A stretch of DNA of 64,000 bases from Pareuzebyella sediminis (GTDB lineage Bacteria > Bacteroidota > Bacteroidia > Flavobacteriales > Flavobacteriaceae): the NCBI RefSeq assembly GCF_008367235.1, contig NZ_VTZS01000004.1, positions 372,001 through 436,000 of the forward strand. Reading direction: 5' to 3'. Shown here piece after piece: positions 48,721 to 56,531 of the stretch. The notes under the pieces are model-generated. The model did no database searches. It was not told where the DNA came from and worked only from the letters and a program-made list of their open reading frames with translations. Position 1 is the first letter of the stretch. Each line of letters begins with the position of its first letter. A program made the position numbers and the translations under genes.

Positions 48721-49878
48721 ATGGTATTAGATTTTTTGGTGCCCGTGGAAGATAGGGTTTTGGCCCACTGTGAATTACTCCCATCCCAAGCCCTCGGCAA
48801 ACACATTAAAATTCATAATAAAAAGGAAGGGCTACCTGATACAACTAATATTTCAATAGCCTTGCTAGGGGTTAAGGAATCAAGGAATGCCTTTGAGAAG
48901 AAACACGAAATACTAGATGTTTCCGCCATACGAATACAACTTTACAAATTGCTATTGGGCAATTGGAATTCTACCTTGGCCGATATGGGCGATATTGAAG
49001 AGGGTGCCACTGTTGAAGATACTTATTTTGTAGTGCGGAAAACGGTAGCTTCGCTTTTAAAGCAAAAGATAATACCCATAATTATTGGTGCGACCCAAGA
49101 TATTACCTACCCTGCTTATAGAGCCTTCGATGGGATCAAAGATCTGGTCAATTTGGTCGCTATAGATAGTCGATTTGATTTTGGGATGGATGATGAGCTT
49201 ATTTCCTCCCATTCCTACATGAGCAAAATCATTACGGAAAAGCCAAACAACCTATTTAATTTTTCGAACATCGGGTATCAAAGTTACTTCAATGCCCAAG
49301 AGGAAGTCGATTTGATGGAGCGTCTTTTTTTTGATGCCTATCGGTTGGGCGAACTGGGCGCCGACATTGCTTTGGCAGAGCCCATTATGAGAAATGCCCA
49401 TATGATAAGCATGGATGCAAGGGCTATTAGAGCTAGCGAAATTGGTCTATCCGATAATTTTTCCCCAAACGGTTTCACGGGGAGGGAAATCTGTGCGATT
49501 GCCAGATATGCCGGTATTAGTGATAAGGTAAGTGTTTTTGGTATTTACGAAATGGAGAATGCCGCGCAGTCGGCACAATTGATGGCTCAGATTATATGGT
49601 ATTTTATTGAGGGTTTCAATTTTCGAATCTCGGAGTCTCCCTTTGAAGACCCTGCAAATTTCACTAAATATAATGTTCCGACCGATACGGAACAGCTTAT
49701 CTTTCATAAAAGTCATCTTACCGATCGGTGGTGGGTAGAGGTGCCTTCGATTCTATCCCCACATACTAAATCAAAATCACCTGCGTTATTACCCTGCACA
49801 AAAAAGGACTATTTGGAAGCATGCGACCAAAATATTCCTGAACGGTGGTTAAAGGCCTATAAAAAAGGATTTAACTAG
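48721..49878 (+). CDS. Arginase/formimidoylglutamase-fold protein with lost metal ligands
   Basis: A 385-residue protein of the ureohydrolase fold, commonly labelled formimidoylglutamase in flavobacteria. The family's metal-binding motifs are changed: GGDHS is GATQD (residues 123-127, ligand His to Gln126), DAHxD is DSRFD (149-153, His to Arg151), and the SxDxDxxDP motif is SMDARAIRASE (Asp232 kept, second Asp to Arg234). Three of six manganese ligands are gone, so arginase-type hydrolysis is unlikely. It sits just upstream of gldK, which hints at a role with type IX secretion or gliding. Confidence 0.82.
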   Translation: MVLDFLVPVEDRVLAHCELLPSQALGKHIKIHNKKEGLPDTTNISIALLGVKESRNAFEKKHEILDVSAIRIQLYKLLLGNWNSTLADMGDIEEGATVEDTYFVVRKTVASLLKQKIIPIIIGATQDITYPAYRAFDGIKDLVNLVAIDSRFDFGMDDELISSHSYMSKIITEKPNNLFNFSNIGYQSYFNAQEEVDLMERLFFDAYRLGELGADIALAEPIMRNAHMISMDARAIRASEIGLSDNFSPNGFTGREICAIARYAGISDKVSVFGIYEMENAAQSAQLMAQIIWYFIEGFNFRISESPFEDPANFTKYNVPTDTEQLIFHKSHLTDRWWVEVPSILSPHTKSKSPALLPCTKKDYLEACDQNIPERWLKAYKKGFN

Positions 49879-50069
49879 GCTCTCCTGTTTTTAATGGAAT
49901 ACCCGAATATCAGGCCTTGGGCTATGATTATGAGTGCCTCAGTTCTGTCCAAAAAAAAATATAGTATAATTGCCATTGATACAATAATTTGATTAAATCA
50001 CAGTTTTAGAGTGTAGAATTGAATCATTGTTTTGCAGTTAATAACCAGAATCGAAATTTAACCTAAAGT

Positions 50070-51425
50070 ATGAAGAAGCTATTGTTGTCATCTATAGCGT
50101 TTGTTTTTTTACTCAGTAGTTGTGGGTCAAGAACAAAGGGAGAGCTAGTCGGAGCCCAAGGTAAAAAATGGTATCCGGAAAGACCATACGGAATGGAACT
50201 TATTCCAAGGGGGTCTTTTATAATGGGTAAAGCCGAGGAAGACCAAGCGAAGCTCCTAAACGCACCAACCAAGACCGTTACGGTCAGATCGTTCTATATG
50301 GATGATACCGAAATTACGAACAGTGAATACCGACAGTTCGTAGAATGGGTAAAAGATTCCATAACCCGCACCAGATTGGCTATATTGGCCGATGAACTTG
50401 GACTCGGGCCAGAAGATGGGGGAATTGGAGACTATGCCTTTAAGGATGCCGATACCACAAAGCTTTCTGCCTACGACAAATATATGCTGGACAATTACGC
50501 AGGTATGGGCGAAACAGGTTTTGAAGGAAGGGCCCTTAACAAGGATGAAGAACTTGTGTGGGATATTTCTGAATATCCCGACGAATACTATACCGAAGTG
50601 ATGGACTCGCTATATATTCCTGAAGAAGAATCGTATAATGGGCAGCGCACCATAGATGTGACCAAGCTAAAATACAAATACAGTTGGATGGATATCGAGG
50701 CTGCCGCAAGATCTAAAACGGGCCGAAGAAAAGATTTTATTCGTCAAGAAGAGCTTGAAGTATATCCTGATACAACAGTTTGGATCCGTGATTTTGAATA
50801 CTCCTACAATGAACCCATGCACAACGATTACTTTTGGCACGATGCCTATAGCGATTATCCTGTGGTCGGTGTATCTTGGGACCAAGCCAGGGCCTTCTGT
50901 AATTGGAGGACCAAATTCAAGAACGATGATCAAAAAAGTAGGGGCAAGCAATTCGTGAACCAGTTTAGATTACCTACGGAAGCTGAGTGGGAATATGCCG
51001 CAAGGGGTGGTATCGAAGGTGGTACATATCCTTGGGGGGGACCCTACGTAATCAGTGACACCGGTTGTTTTATGGCAAACTTTAAGCCACAGCGGGGTGA
51101 TTACGCTGCCGATGCGGCACTGTACACCGTAGAGGCCAAGTCTTATGAACCGAATGATTTTAACTTGTATAACATGGCTGGTAATGTTTCTGAGTGGACG
51201 AATTCCAGTTACGACCCCAATTCTTATGAGTTTGTTTCTACGATGAACCCCAACGGAGGCGATGGAGCAAATGCAAGAAAGGTTATTCGCGGAGGTTCTT
51301 GGAAAGATGTGGCTTATTTCCTTCAGGTAAGTACAAGGGATTATGAATACGCTGATTCTGCACGGAGTTACATCGGGTTCAGAACGGTACAAGACTATAT
51401 GGGTGAGGAAGATTCGACCCAATAA
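50070..51425 (+). CDS. gldK: Type IX secretion / gliding lipoprotein GldK (PorK)
   Basis: A 451-residue outer-membrane lipoprotein (lipobox FLLSSCGSR, Cys19) with a formylglycine-generating-enzyme-like fold: GMELIPRGSFIMG near the start, and RLPTEAEWEYAARGG and NVSEWTNSSYDPN late. With GldN it forms the periplasmic ring of the type IX secretion system, which moves proteins such as adhesins across the outer membrane. First gene of gldKLMN. Confidence 0.96.
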   Translation: MKKLLLSSIAFVFLLSSCGSRTKGELVGAQGKKWYPERPYGMELIPRGSFIMGKAEEDQAKLLNAPTKTVTVRSFYMDDTEITNSEYRQFVEWVKDSITRTRLAILADELGLGPEDGGIGDYAFKDADTTKLSAYDKYMLDNYAGMGETGFEGRALNKDEELVWDISEYPDEYYTEVMDSLYIPEEESYNGQRTIDVTKLKYKYSWMDIEAAARSKTGRRKDFIRQEELEVYPDTTVWIRDFEYSYNEPMHNDYFWHDAYSDYPVVGVSWDQARAFCNWRTKFKNDDQKSRGKQFVNQFRLPTEAEWEYAARGGIEGGTYPWGGPYVISDTGCFMANFKPQRGDYAADAALYTVEAKSYEPNDFNLYNMAGNVSEWTNSSYDPNSYEFVSTMNPNGGDGANARKVIRGGSWKDVAYFLQVSTRDYEYADSARSYIGFRTVQDYMGEEDSTQ

Positions 51426-51571
51426 GCAAGTAAGAATTAATTTTTTTTAGTTAGTTTCAAATACACAAATAAATATACTCGATTTCAATGCTTTTCTTGA
51501 AATTGGAGAACAAATCAAACAAAAACCAAATACTTATTATTAACATTAAATTTCAAATTAAATCTTAAATT

Positions 51572-52222
51572 ATGGCACAGTCAAAATCAACAAAGAAATT
51601 ATTTAACATGGCCTATGGCCTTGGTGCGTCGGTCGTAATCATCGGGGCTTTGTTCAAAATACTTCACTGGGAGTTTGGTCCCCTTACAGGTGGTCTTCTT
51701 CTTGCTGTAGGTCTTATTACGGAAGCATTAATTTTTGCGATCAGTGCATTCGAACCGGTAGACGACGAATACGATTGGTCTTTGGTATATCCTGAATTGG
51801 CCGGTGGTCAGTCGAACGGTAGAAGCAACGAGCTTGCTGAAATTAAGGAAGCCGAAACTTCTTTATCTGCTAAATTAGATGATTTATTGAAAGAAGCTGG
51901 TGTGGATGCCAACTTGATGGAAAGCCTTGGGTCTAGCATCCGTAATTTCGAAGGCGCGGCAAAAGGTATTGCCCCAACGGTGGACGCTATGGAGTCTACA
52001 AAGAAATATTCCGATGAAATGGTTCAAGCCGCAGCTCAGATGGAATCTTTGAACAGTCTTTATAAAGTACAATTGGAGAGTGCTAGCCGTCAAGCCTCTA
52101 TCAACGAAGAAGTAGTACAAAATGCAGGTGCCCTTAAGGAACAAATGGCTTCCTTGGCTACCAATCTTTCTTCCTTAAACGGAGTATACGGAGGTATGCT
52201 TACCGCTATGAACAGAAACTAA
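51572..52222 (+). CDS. gldL: Type IX secretion / gliding motor protein GldL
   Basis: A 216-residue inner-membrane protein with two transmembrane helices (about 13-30 and 38-59) and a long cytoplasmic tail with coiled-coil potential. Lys29 in the first helix and Glu51 in the second match the conserved Lys/Glu pair (27 and 49 in F. johnsoniae) thought to conduct protons. With GldM it is the proton-driven rotary motor that powers secretion and gliding. Confidence 0.96.
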   Translation: MAQSKSTKKLFNMAYGLGASVVIIGALFKILHWEFGPLTGGLLLAVGLITEALIFAISAFEPVDDEYDWSLVYPELAGGQSNGRSNELAEIKEAETSLSAKLDDLLKEAGVDANLMESLGSSIRNFEGAAKGIAPTVDAMESTKKYSDEMVQAAAQMESLNSLYKVQLESASRQASINEEVVQNAGALKEQMASLATNLSSLNGVYGGMLTAMNRN

Positions 52223-52282
52223 TTAGAGAACCGTTAGTTAAAAATCCCAAATCAAATAATTAATCAAATCTAATTAGAAAAC

Positions 52283-53842
52283 ATGGCAGGAGGAAAACAA
52301 ACACCACGTCAGAAGATGATCAACCTAATGTATCTGATCTTCATCGCGATGTTGGCACTGAACATGAGTAAGGAAGTTCTAGCGGCTTTCGGATTGATGA
52401 ACGAAAAGCTAGAAGCTTCAAATAGCAAGGCTACCGAAAGCAATGAAGCTTTCTTGGCAAGTCTTGAGACAAAAGCATCGGAAGACGCCGCCAAATACCA
52501 AAAGGTGTATCAAGATGCCCAGAGAATCAAACAATTATCACAGGAGTACTACGACTATCTCCAAAACCTAAAGGAAGGTATGTTGGAAGATGTGGAAGAC
52601 CCGCAAGATTATGTGGTCATGGATAAGTCTGATTTTCTGGATCAAAAATTCTTTCAGGGGGATAACCTTACTCCGGAAGGGGAAGAATTTGTTAACCGTA
52701 TCAATAATTACCGTAGTGAAATTGCAAAAGTACTGCCCGAAAATATGAAAAGTGCAGTAGAGACAAGATTCAGTACTGGCGATGAAAACGGTAAAATTGA
52801 AAAACGAGATGGTACCAAGCAAGACTGGATCAATTACAACTATGAAGGCTTTCCTTTAGTAGCCTCTTTGACAAAATTGACCGCTTTGCAGAACGATATC
52901 AAGAATACCGAAGAAGATGCCTTGAAAACCATGTTGCAAGGTGAGTTGACGAGTCAGGTATCGCTTTCTAATTTTTCTACATTATTGGAATCTGAAAAGA
53001 ACGCGTTTTATGCGGGCGACCGATTTCAAGGGGATATTGTATTGGGCAAAACGGACAAATCCGCAAAACCTGTACGCGCCGAGTTGACTTTAGACGGTAG
53101 AAAACTATCGGAAGGCAAAGACTATAAACTGAAGGAAGGTGGTGTTGAAATGATGATCGGTGCTGGAAACCCAGGGGATCATGAAATTTCAGGTACCTTG
53201 ATTTATATGCAAGATGGTGTCGAGACCGAAGTTCCGGTGAAGAATACGTTCTCTACTATCAGCAAACCGAATTCCGCATTGATTGCTGCTGACAAGATGA
53301 ACGTAGTATACCGAGGTGTGGCCAATCCTATGACCATCTCTATCCCAGGTATTCCCAGTAACAAAGTAAATGCCTCGGCTCCTGGTCTGAAATCCGTTAG
53401 TGGTAGTAAGTATATCATGAATCCAGGTACAGGAAGAACGGTAACGATTACTGCTTCAGGAAAATTGCCGGATGGTCAGAGTGTATCTTCCAAGTCTGAA
53501 TTTAGAATTAAGGATATTCCTCGTCCGGCCGGTACCGTGAGTAAACAAGATGGTACGGTGAAATTACCTAGAGGTAACGTTGAAATCGCGACTATTGGTG
53601 CGATGCTTGAGGATTTCGATTTTGATCTGAACCTTGCCGTTAGCGGCTTTAAGTTCAAAGTTCCTGGTCAACCTACCGTAAGTGTCAACGGAGATAAGTT
53701 GAACGGTATGGCCAAGAATGCCTTGAAAAGAGCTAAGAGAGGCGATGTAGTTCAAATCTTCGATATCGAAGCTTTCATTACCAACAACAAGAGTTATAAA
53801 TTGAAGAAAGTATCTCCGGTCGTTGTGGAGATCACAAACTAA
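52283..53842 (+). CDS. gldM: Type IX secretion / gliding motor protein GldM
   Basis: A 519-residue protein with one N-terminal transmembrane helix (INLMYLIFIAMLALNMSKEV, near residues 13-29) and a long periplasmic part of several domains, reaching the GldK/GldN ring. The C-terminus ends in KLKKVSPVVVEITN. It passes motor torque from GldL to the outer membrane. It lies 60 bases after gldL. Confidence 0.96.
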   Translation: MAGGKQTPRQKMINLMYLIFIAMLALNMSKEVLAAFGLMNEKLEASNSKATESNEAFLASLETKASEDAAKYQKVYQDAQRIKQLSQEYYDYLQNLKEGMLEDVEDPQDYVVMDKSDFLDQKFFQGDNLTPEGEEFVNRINNYRSEIAKVLPENMKSAVETRFSTGDENGKIEKRDGTKQDWINYNYEGFPLVASLTKLTALQNDIKNTEEDALKTMLQGELTSQVSLSNFSTLLESEKNAFYAGDRFQGDIVLGKTDKSAKPVRAELTLDGRKLSEGKDYKLKEGGVEMMIGAGNPGDHEISGTLIYMQDGVETEVPVKNTFSTISKPNSALIAADKMNVVYRGVANPMTISIPGIPSNKVNASAPGLKSVSGSKYIMNPGTGRTVTITASGKLPDGQSVSSKSEFRIKDIPRPAGTVSKQDGTVKLPRGNVEIATIGAMLEDFDFDLNLAVSGFKFKVPGQPTVSVNGDKLNGMAKNALKRAKRGDVVQIFDIEAFITNNKSYKLKKVSPVVVEITN

Positions 53843-53856
53843 TAATGAGTTAAAAA

Positions 53857-53880
53857 CCGGGCAACCCTAGGGTTGCCCGG
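53857..53880 (+). terminator. Perfect 24-base palindrome between gldM and gldN
   Basis: CCGGGCAACC and its exact complement GGTTGCCCGG flank a central CTAG-containing core, so the whole 24 bases are self-complementary. It is followed by TAATTTTA rather than a clean T-run. It may be a partial terminator or RNA-stabilising hairpin that lowers gldN relative to gldKLM. Confidence 0.65.
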
Positions 53881-53901
53881 TAATTTTAAAATAATACAAA
53901 C

Positions 53902-54804
53902 ATGAATTGGAAAAATGTATTACTAATCGGAGCAGTCACATTGTTGCCTGTTTCCCTCATGGCTCAGGCGAATATCTTGAACGCCAAAAAGCCTGAGGAA
54001 ATCGGTATGAAAACCGAGGCACAAAAAGCTTTGGATAATGATGCTCCCCTAGAGTACGGTTATGTTGATGACCGTGATATTCTTTGGTCAAAAACCGTAT
54101 GGGAGGTTATCGATTTAGATGAAAGGGTAAATTTTCCTTTGTATTACCCAACCGATACCATTGATATCGGAAATAATAGAAGGTCACTATATGATGTGTT
54201 ATTAAAAAACATTAAAAACGGCAAGTTGGAAGATGTATACGCGGATTCCTATTTCACCGAAAAAAGGAAGTTCAGCGACCTTACCGCAACCCTGCAAAAA
54301 GTCGACACGACCGATTATGGGTATGAGCAAATCAACGCTGGTGAAGAACTATCTCCTGAATATGTTATCAGAAGAAATCTGACGGCAGCCGATATCGAAG
54401 AGTATCGCATAAAAGGGATGTGGTATTTCGACAAGCGCCAAGGTGAGCTTAAATATCGATTACTGGGAATTGCCCCTGTTGCTCCCGATGTAAACTTTAT
54501 TGACGATGAATCAATGGCTCCAGCCGATGCGAAAGTAGAATTGTTCTGGGTCTGGTATCCTGATGCAAGAGAGATTTTACACGAGGCGAAAGTATTTAAT
54601 CAGCGAAATTCAGCTCAGCCAATATCTTTTGATATGTTGTTGAATGCTAGAAGGTTCGATGCAATTATCTACAGGGAAGACAACGTACACGGAGATCGTG
54701 AAGTGAACGACTATATTTCAGATAATGCCTTGTTTCAATTGTTGGAGGCCAACAGGATCAAGGAAACAATTCGCGATCGCGAACAAGATATGTGGGCATA
54801 TTAA
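53902..54804 (+). CDS. gldN: Type IX secretion / gliding protein GldN (PorN)
   Basis: A 300-residue exported protein with a signal peptide (LLPVSLMAQA). It matches GldN: YGYVDDRDILWSKTVWEVID, YPTDTIDIGNNRRSLYDVL, and LFWVWYPDAREILHEAKVFN. It joins GldK in the periplasmic ring of the type IX system. It is the last gene of the locus, closed by a strong terminator. Confidence 0.96.
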   Translation: MNWKNVLLIGAVTLLPVSLMAQANILNAKKPEEIGMKTEAQKALDNDAPLEYGYVDDRDILWSKTVWEVIDLDERVNFPLYYPTDTIDIGNNRRSLYDVLLKNIKNGKLEDVYADSYFTEKRKFSDLTATLQKVDTTDYGYEQINAGEELSPEYVIRRNLTAADIEEYRIKGMWYFDKRQGELKYRLLGIAPVAPDVNFIDDESMAPADAKVELFWVWYPDAREILHEAKVFNQRNSAQPISFDMLLNARRFDAIIYREDNVHGDREVNDYISDNALFQLLEANRIKETIRDREQDMWAY

Positions 54805-54834
54805 CCCAAAGAACATTCCAATTCAAACGTTATT

Positions 54835-54862
54835 AGACCCGGCTCCCAGCCGGGTCTTTGTT
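54835..54862 (+). terminator. Terminator of the gldKLMN locus
   Basis: AGACCCGGCT (54835-54844) pairs perfectly with AGCCGGGTCT (54848-54857) across a three-base loop, followed by TTGTTTTT. Confidence 0.92.
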
Positions 54863-54964
54863 TTTAGAAGCGAAGCTGTAACTTTTAGCGTAGATATCCT
54901 ATATCATCCTGAAAACCTAAAACATGTTTTCATTTTCTTAAAAGCTGTTATCGCTTTCGTTTAA

Positions 54965-54972
54965 TACCTTTG
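54965..54972 (+). promoter_or_regulatory. -7 promoter element abutting the flavoprotein start
   Basis: TACCTTTG fits TAnnTTTG and ends four bases ahead of the ATG at 54977, predicting a leaderless mRNA. The -33 element is unclear. Confidence 0.45.
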
Positions 54973-54976
54973 CCCT

Positions 54977-56029
54977 ATGACAGATTATCTTGTGGTAGGT
55001 CTGGGTCTAGCGGGTATATCCTTCTGCGAACAGCTAAAAAAACATAATAGAACATTCAAAGTTCTGAGCGATTCTTCGCAGTCGTCTTCTATGGTGGCTG
55101 GTGGACTGTACAATCCGGTAATTCTAAAACGATTTACCTTAGCTTGGAGAGCCAAGGAACAAATGGATTTGGCCGCGATCTTTTATACGCATTTGGAGAA
55201 AAAGTTACAAGTTACTATAGATTATAAAGTTCCGGTGTTGAGGAGATTTGCTTCCGTAGAAGAGCAAAATTTATGGTACGAGGCTTTAGATAAACCGAGT
55301 TTAGAATATTTTCTATCTCCTAAGATAATACCGAACAAGAACCCCTGCTTAAGCGCTACCCTTGGATTCGGTGAGGTACTCTATACGGGTAGGGTTGATA
55401 CCTCGCTGCTTATAAGAGCATACAGTAGGTATCTTGCCGATCAAGAAGAATTGGTACCCGAAAGTTTCGACTATAGCCAGTTGGAGATCCAGTCCGATTT
55501 TTTTCAATACGGGGGTCATACCTTCAAGAATTTGGTCTTTGCCGAGGGATTCGGTCTAAAGAAAAACCCTTTTTTTAACTACTTGCCCTTGAATGGAACA
55601 AAGGGCGAGTTATTGACCATCAAGGCGGAGGGTCTTCAGGAAGATAGGGTCATTAAATCTTCTGTCTTTATAATCCCGCTACAAGATGATATGTACCGTG
55701 TTGGGGCGACCTATAATTGGAAGGATAAGGAATCCGAACCTACCGAAAACGGAAAACAAGAATTGCTGAGAAAGCTCAAAACTTTTATAAATTGTGACTT
55801 TGAAGTAATGAACCATTCGGCGGGTATAAGGCCAACAGTTGCGGATAGGAGACCCTTGGTAGGCAGACATCCCGAATATAAAAATTTATTCGTGTTAAAT
55901 GGTTTAGGCTCAAGAGGCGTGTTAATTGCTCCTTATGCTTCGGAACAATTGTACAATCTCATAGAATTCGATCGCTCCTTGAATCCAGAAATGGATATCG
56001 CCAGATTTTCGAAAAAATGGATCAAGTAG
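54977..56029 (+). CDS. FAD-dependent oxidoreductase of the DAO (D-amino-acid oxidase) family
   Basis: A 350-residue flavoprotein. The N-terminal DYLVVGLGLAGISFCEQL is the dinucleotide-binding beta-alpha-beta unit (GxGxxG). The C-terminal HSAGIRPTVADRRPLVGRH and LNGLGSRGVLIAP are typical of glycine/sarcosine/D-amino-acid oxidases and MnmC-type domains. The substrate is not predictable. Its stop overlaps the stop of the convergent DUF983 gene by eight bases. Confidence 0.88.
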   Translation: MTDYLVVGLGLAGISFCEQLKKHNRTFKVLSDSSQSSSMVAGGLYNPVILKRFTLAWRAKEQMDLAAIFYTHLEKKLQVTIDYKVPVLRRFASVEEQNLWYEALDKPSLEYFLSPKIIPNKNPCLSATLGFGEVLYTGRVDTSLLIRAYSRYLADQEELVPESFDYSQLEIQSDFFQYGGHTFKNLVFAEGFGLKKNPFFNYLPLNGTKGELLTIKAEGLQEDRVIKSSVFIIPLQDDMYRVGATYNWKDKESEPTENGKQELLRKLKTFINCDFEVMNHSAGIRPTVADRRPLVGRHPEYKNLFVLNGLGSRGVLIAPYASEQLYNLIEFDRSLNPEMDIARFSKKWIK

Positions 56030-56408
56030 TAGTGCCCGCCTCGGGGTTGTATTTAATAAATAAGTTGATCCAAATATTTCTTGATAACCTAATAATCACG
56101 GGCATGAAGACCACAAGGGTTATTACAATGGCAATAAATGTAGTAACAAGTGAAGTTTCTAACATCACGTAAGCGATAATAAAGGCCGCGACTCCAAAGG
56201 CAATACCAACGCCATAACTTACATACATGGCTCCATAAAAGAAGGAAGGCTCGATCTTATATTTTAAACCGCAATGCGAACACCGCTCATGCATTTTGAA
56301 GAGCTGGCGTACCTGATAAGGGTTTTTGTCCACATACATAGTTTCGAGTTGGCATTTTGGGCAACTTCCTGTTAAAATGCTGTAAAGTTTGGTTCCTTTT
56401 TTTAACAT
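56022..56408 (-). CDS. DUF983 membrane protein with zinc-ribbon-like motif
   Basis: A 128-residue protein with two CxxC pairs near the N-terminus (GSCPKCQLE and ERCSHCGLKY), probably binding zinc, then two C-terminal hydrophobic helices. It matches DUF983, a family without known function, sometimes near cytochrome oxidase genes. I chose ATG 56408 (MLKKGTKLY) over the TTG at 56426. Confidence 0.87.
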   Translation of the reverse strand: MLKKGTKLYSILTGSCPKCQLETMYVDKNPYQVRQLFKMHERCSHCGLKYKIEPSFFYGAMYVSYGVGIAFGVAAFIIAYVMLETSLVTTFIAIVITLVVFMPVIIRLSRNIWINLFIKYNPEAGTTT

Positions 56409-56531
56409 TTGCAGAACTTTGTACAAAAATAGGGGTTTGCTCTTTCTTTATGGTGACGACAATCGAAAAAAGTCATTTTTTCAGCTAAGTTAAGTACCCA
56501 ATTTCAATAAACACGATTTGAATAACCGCTC

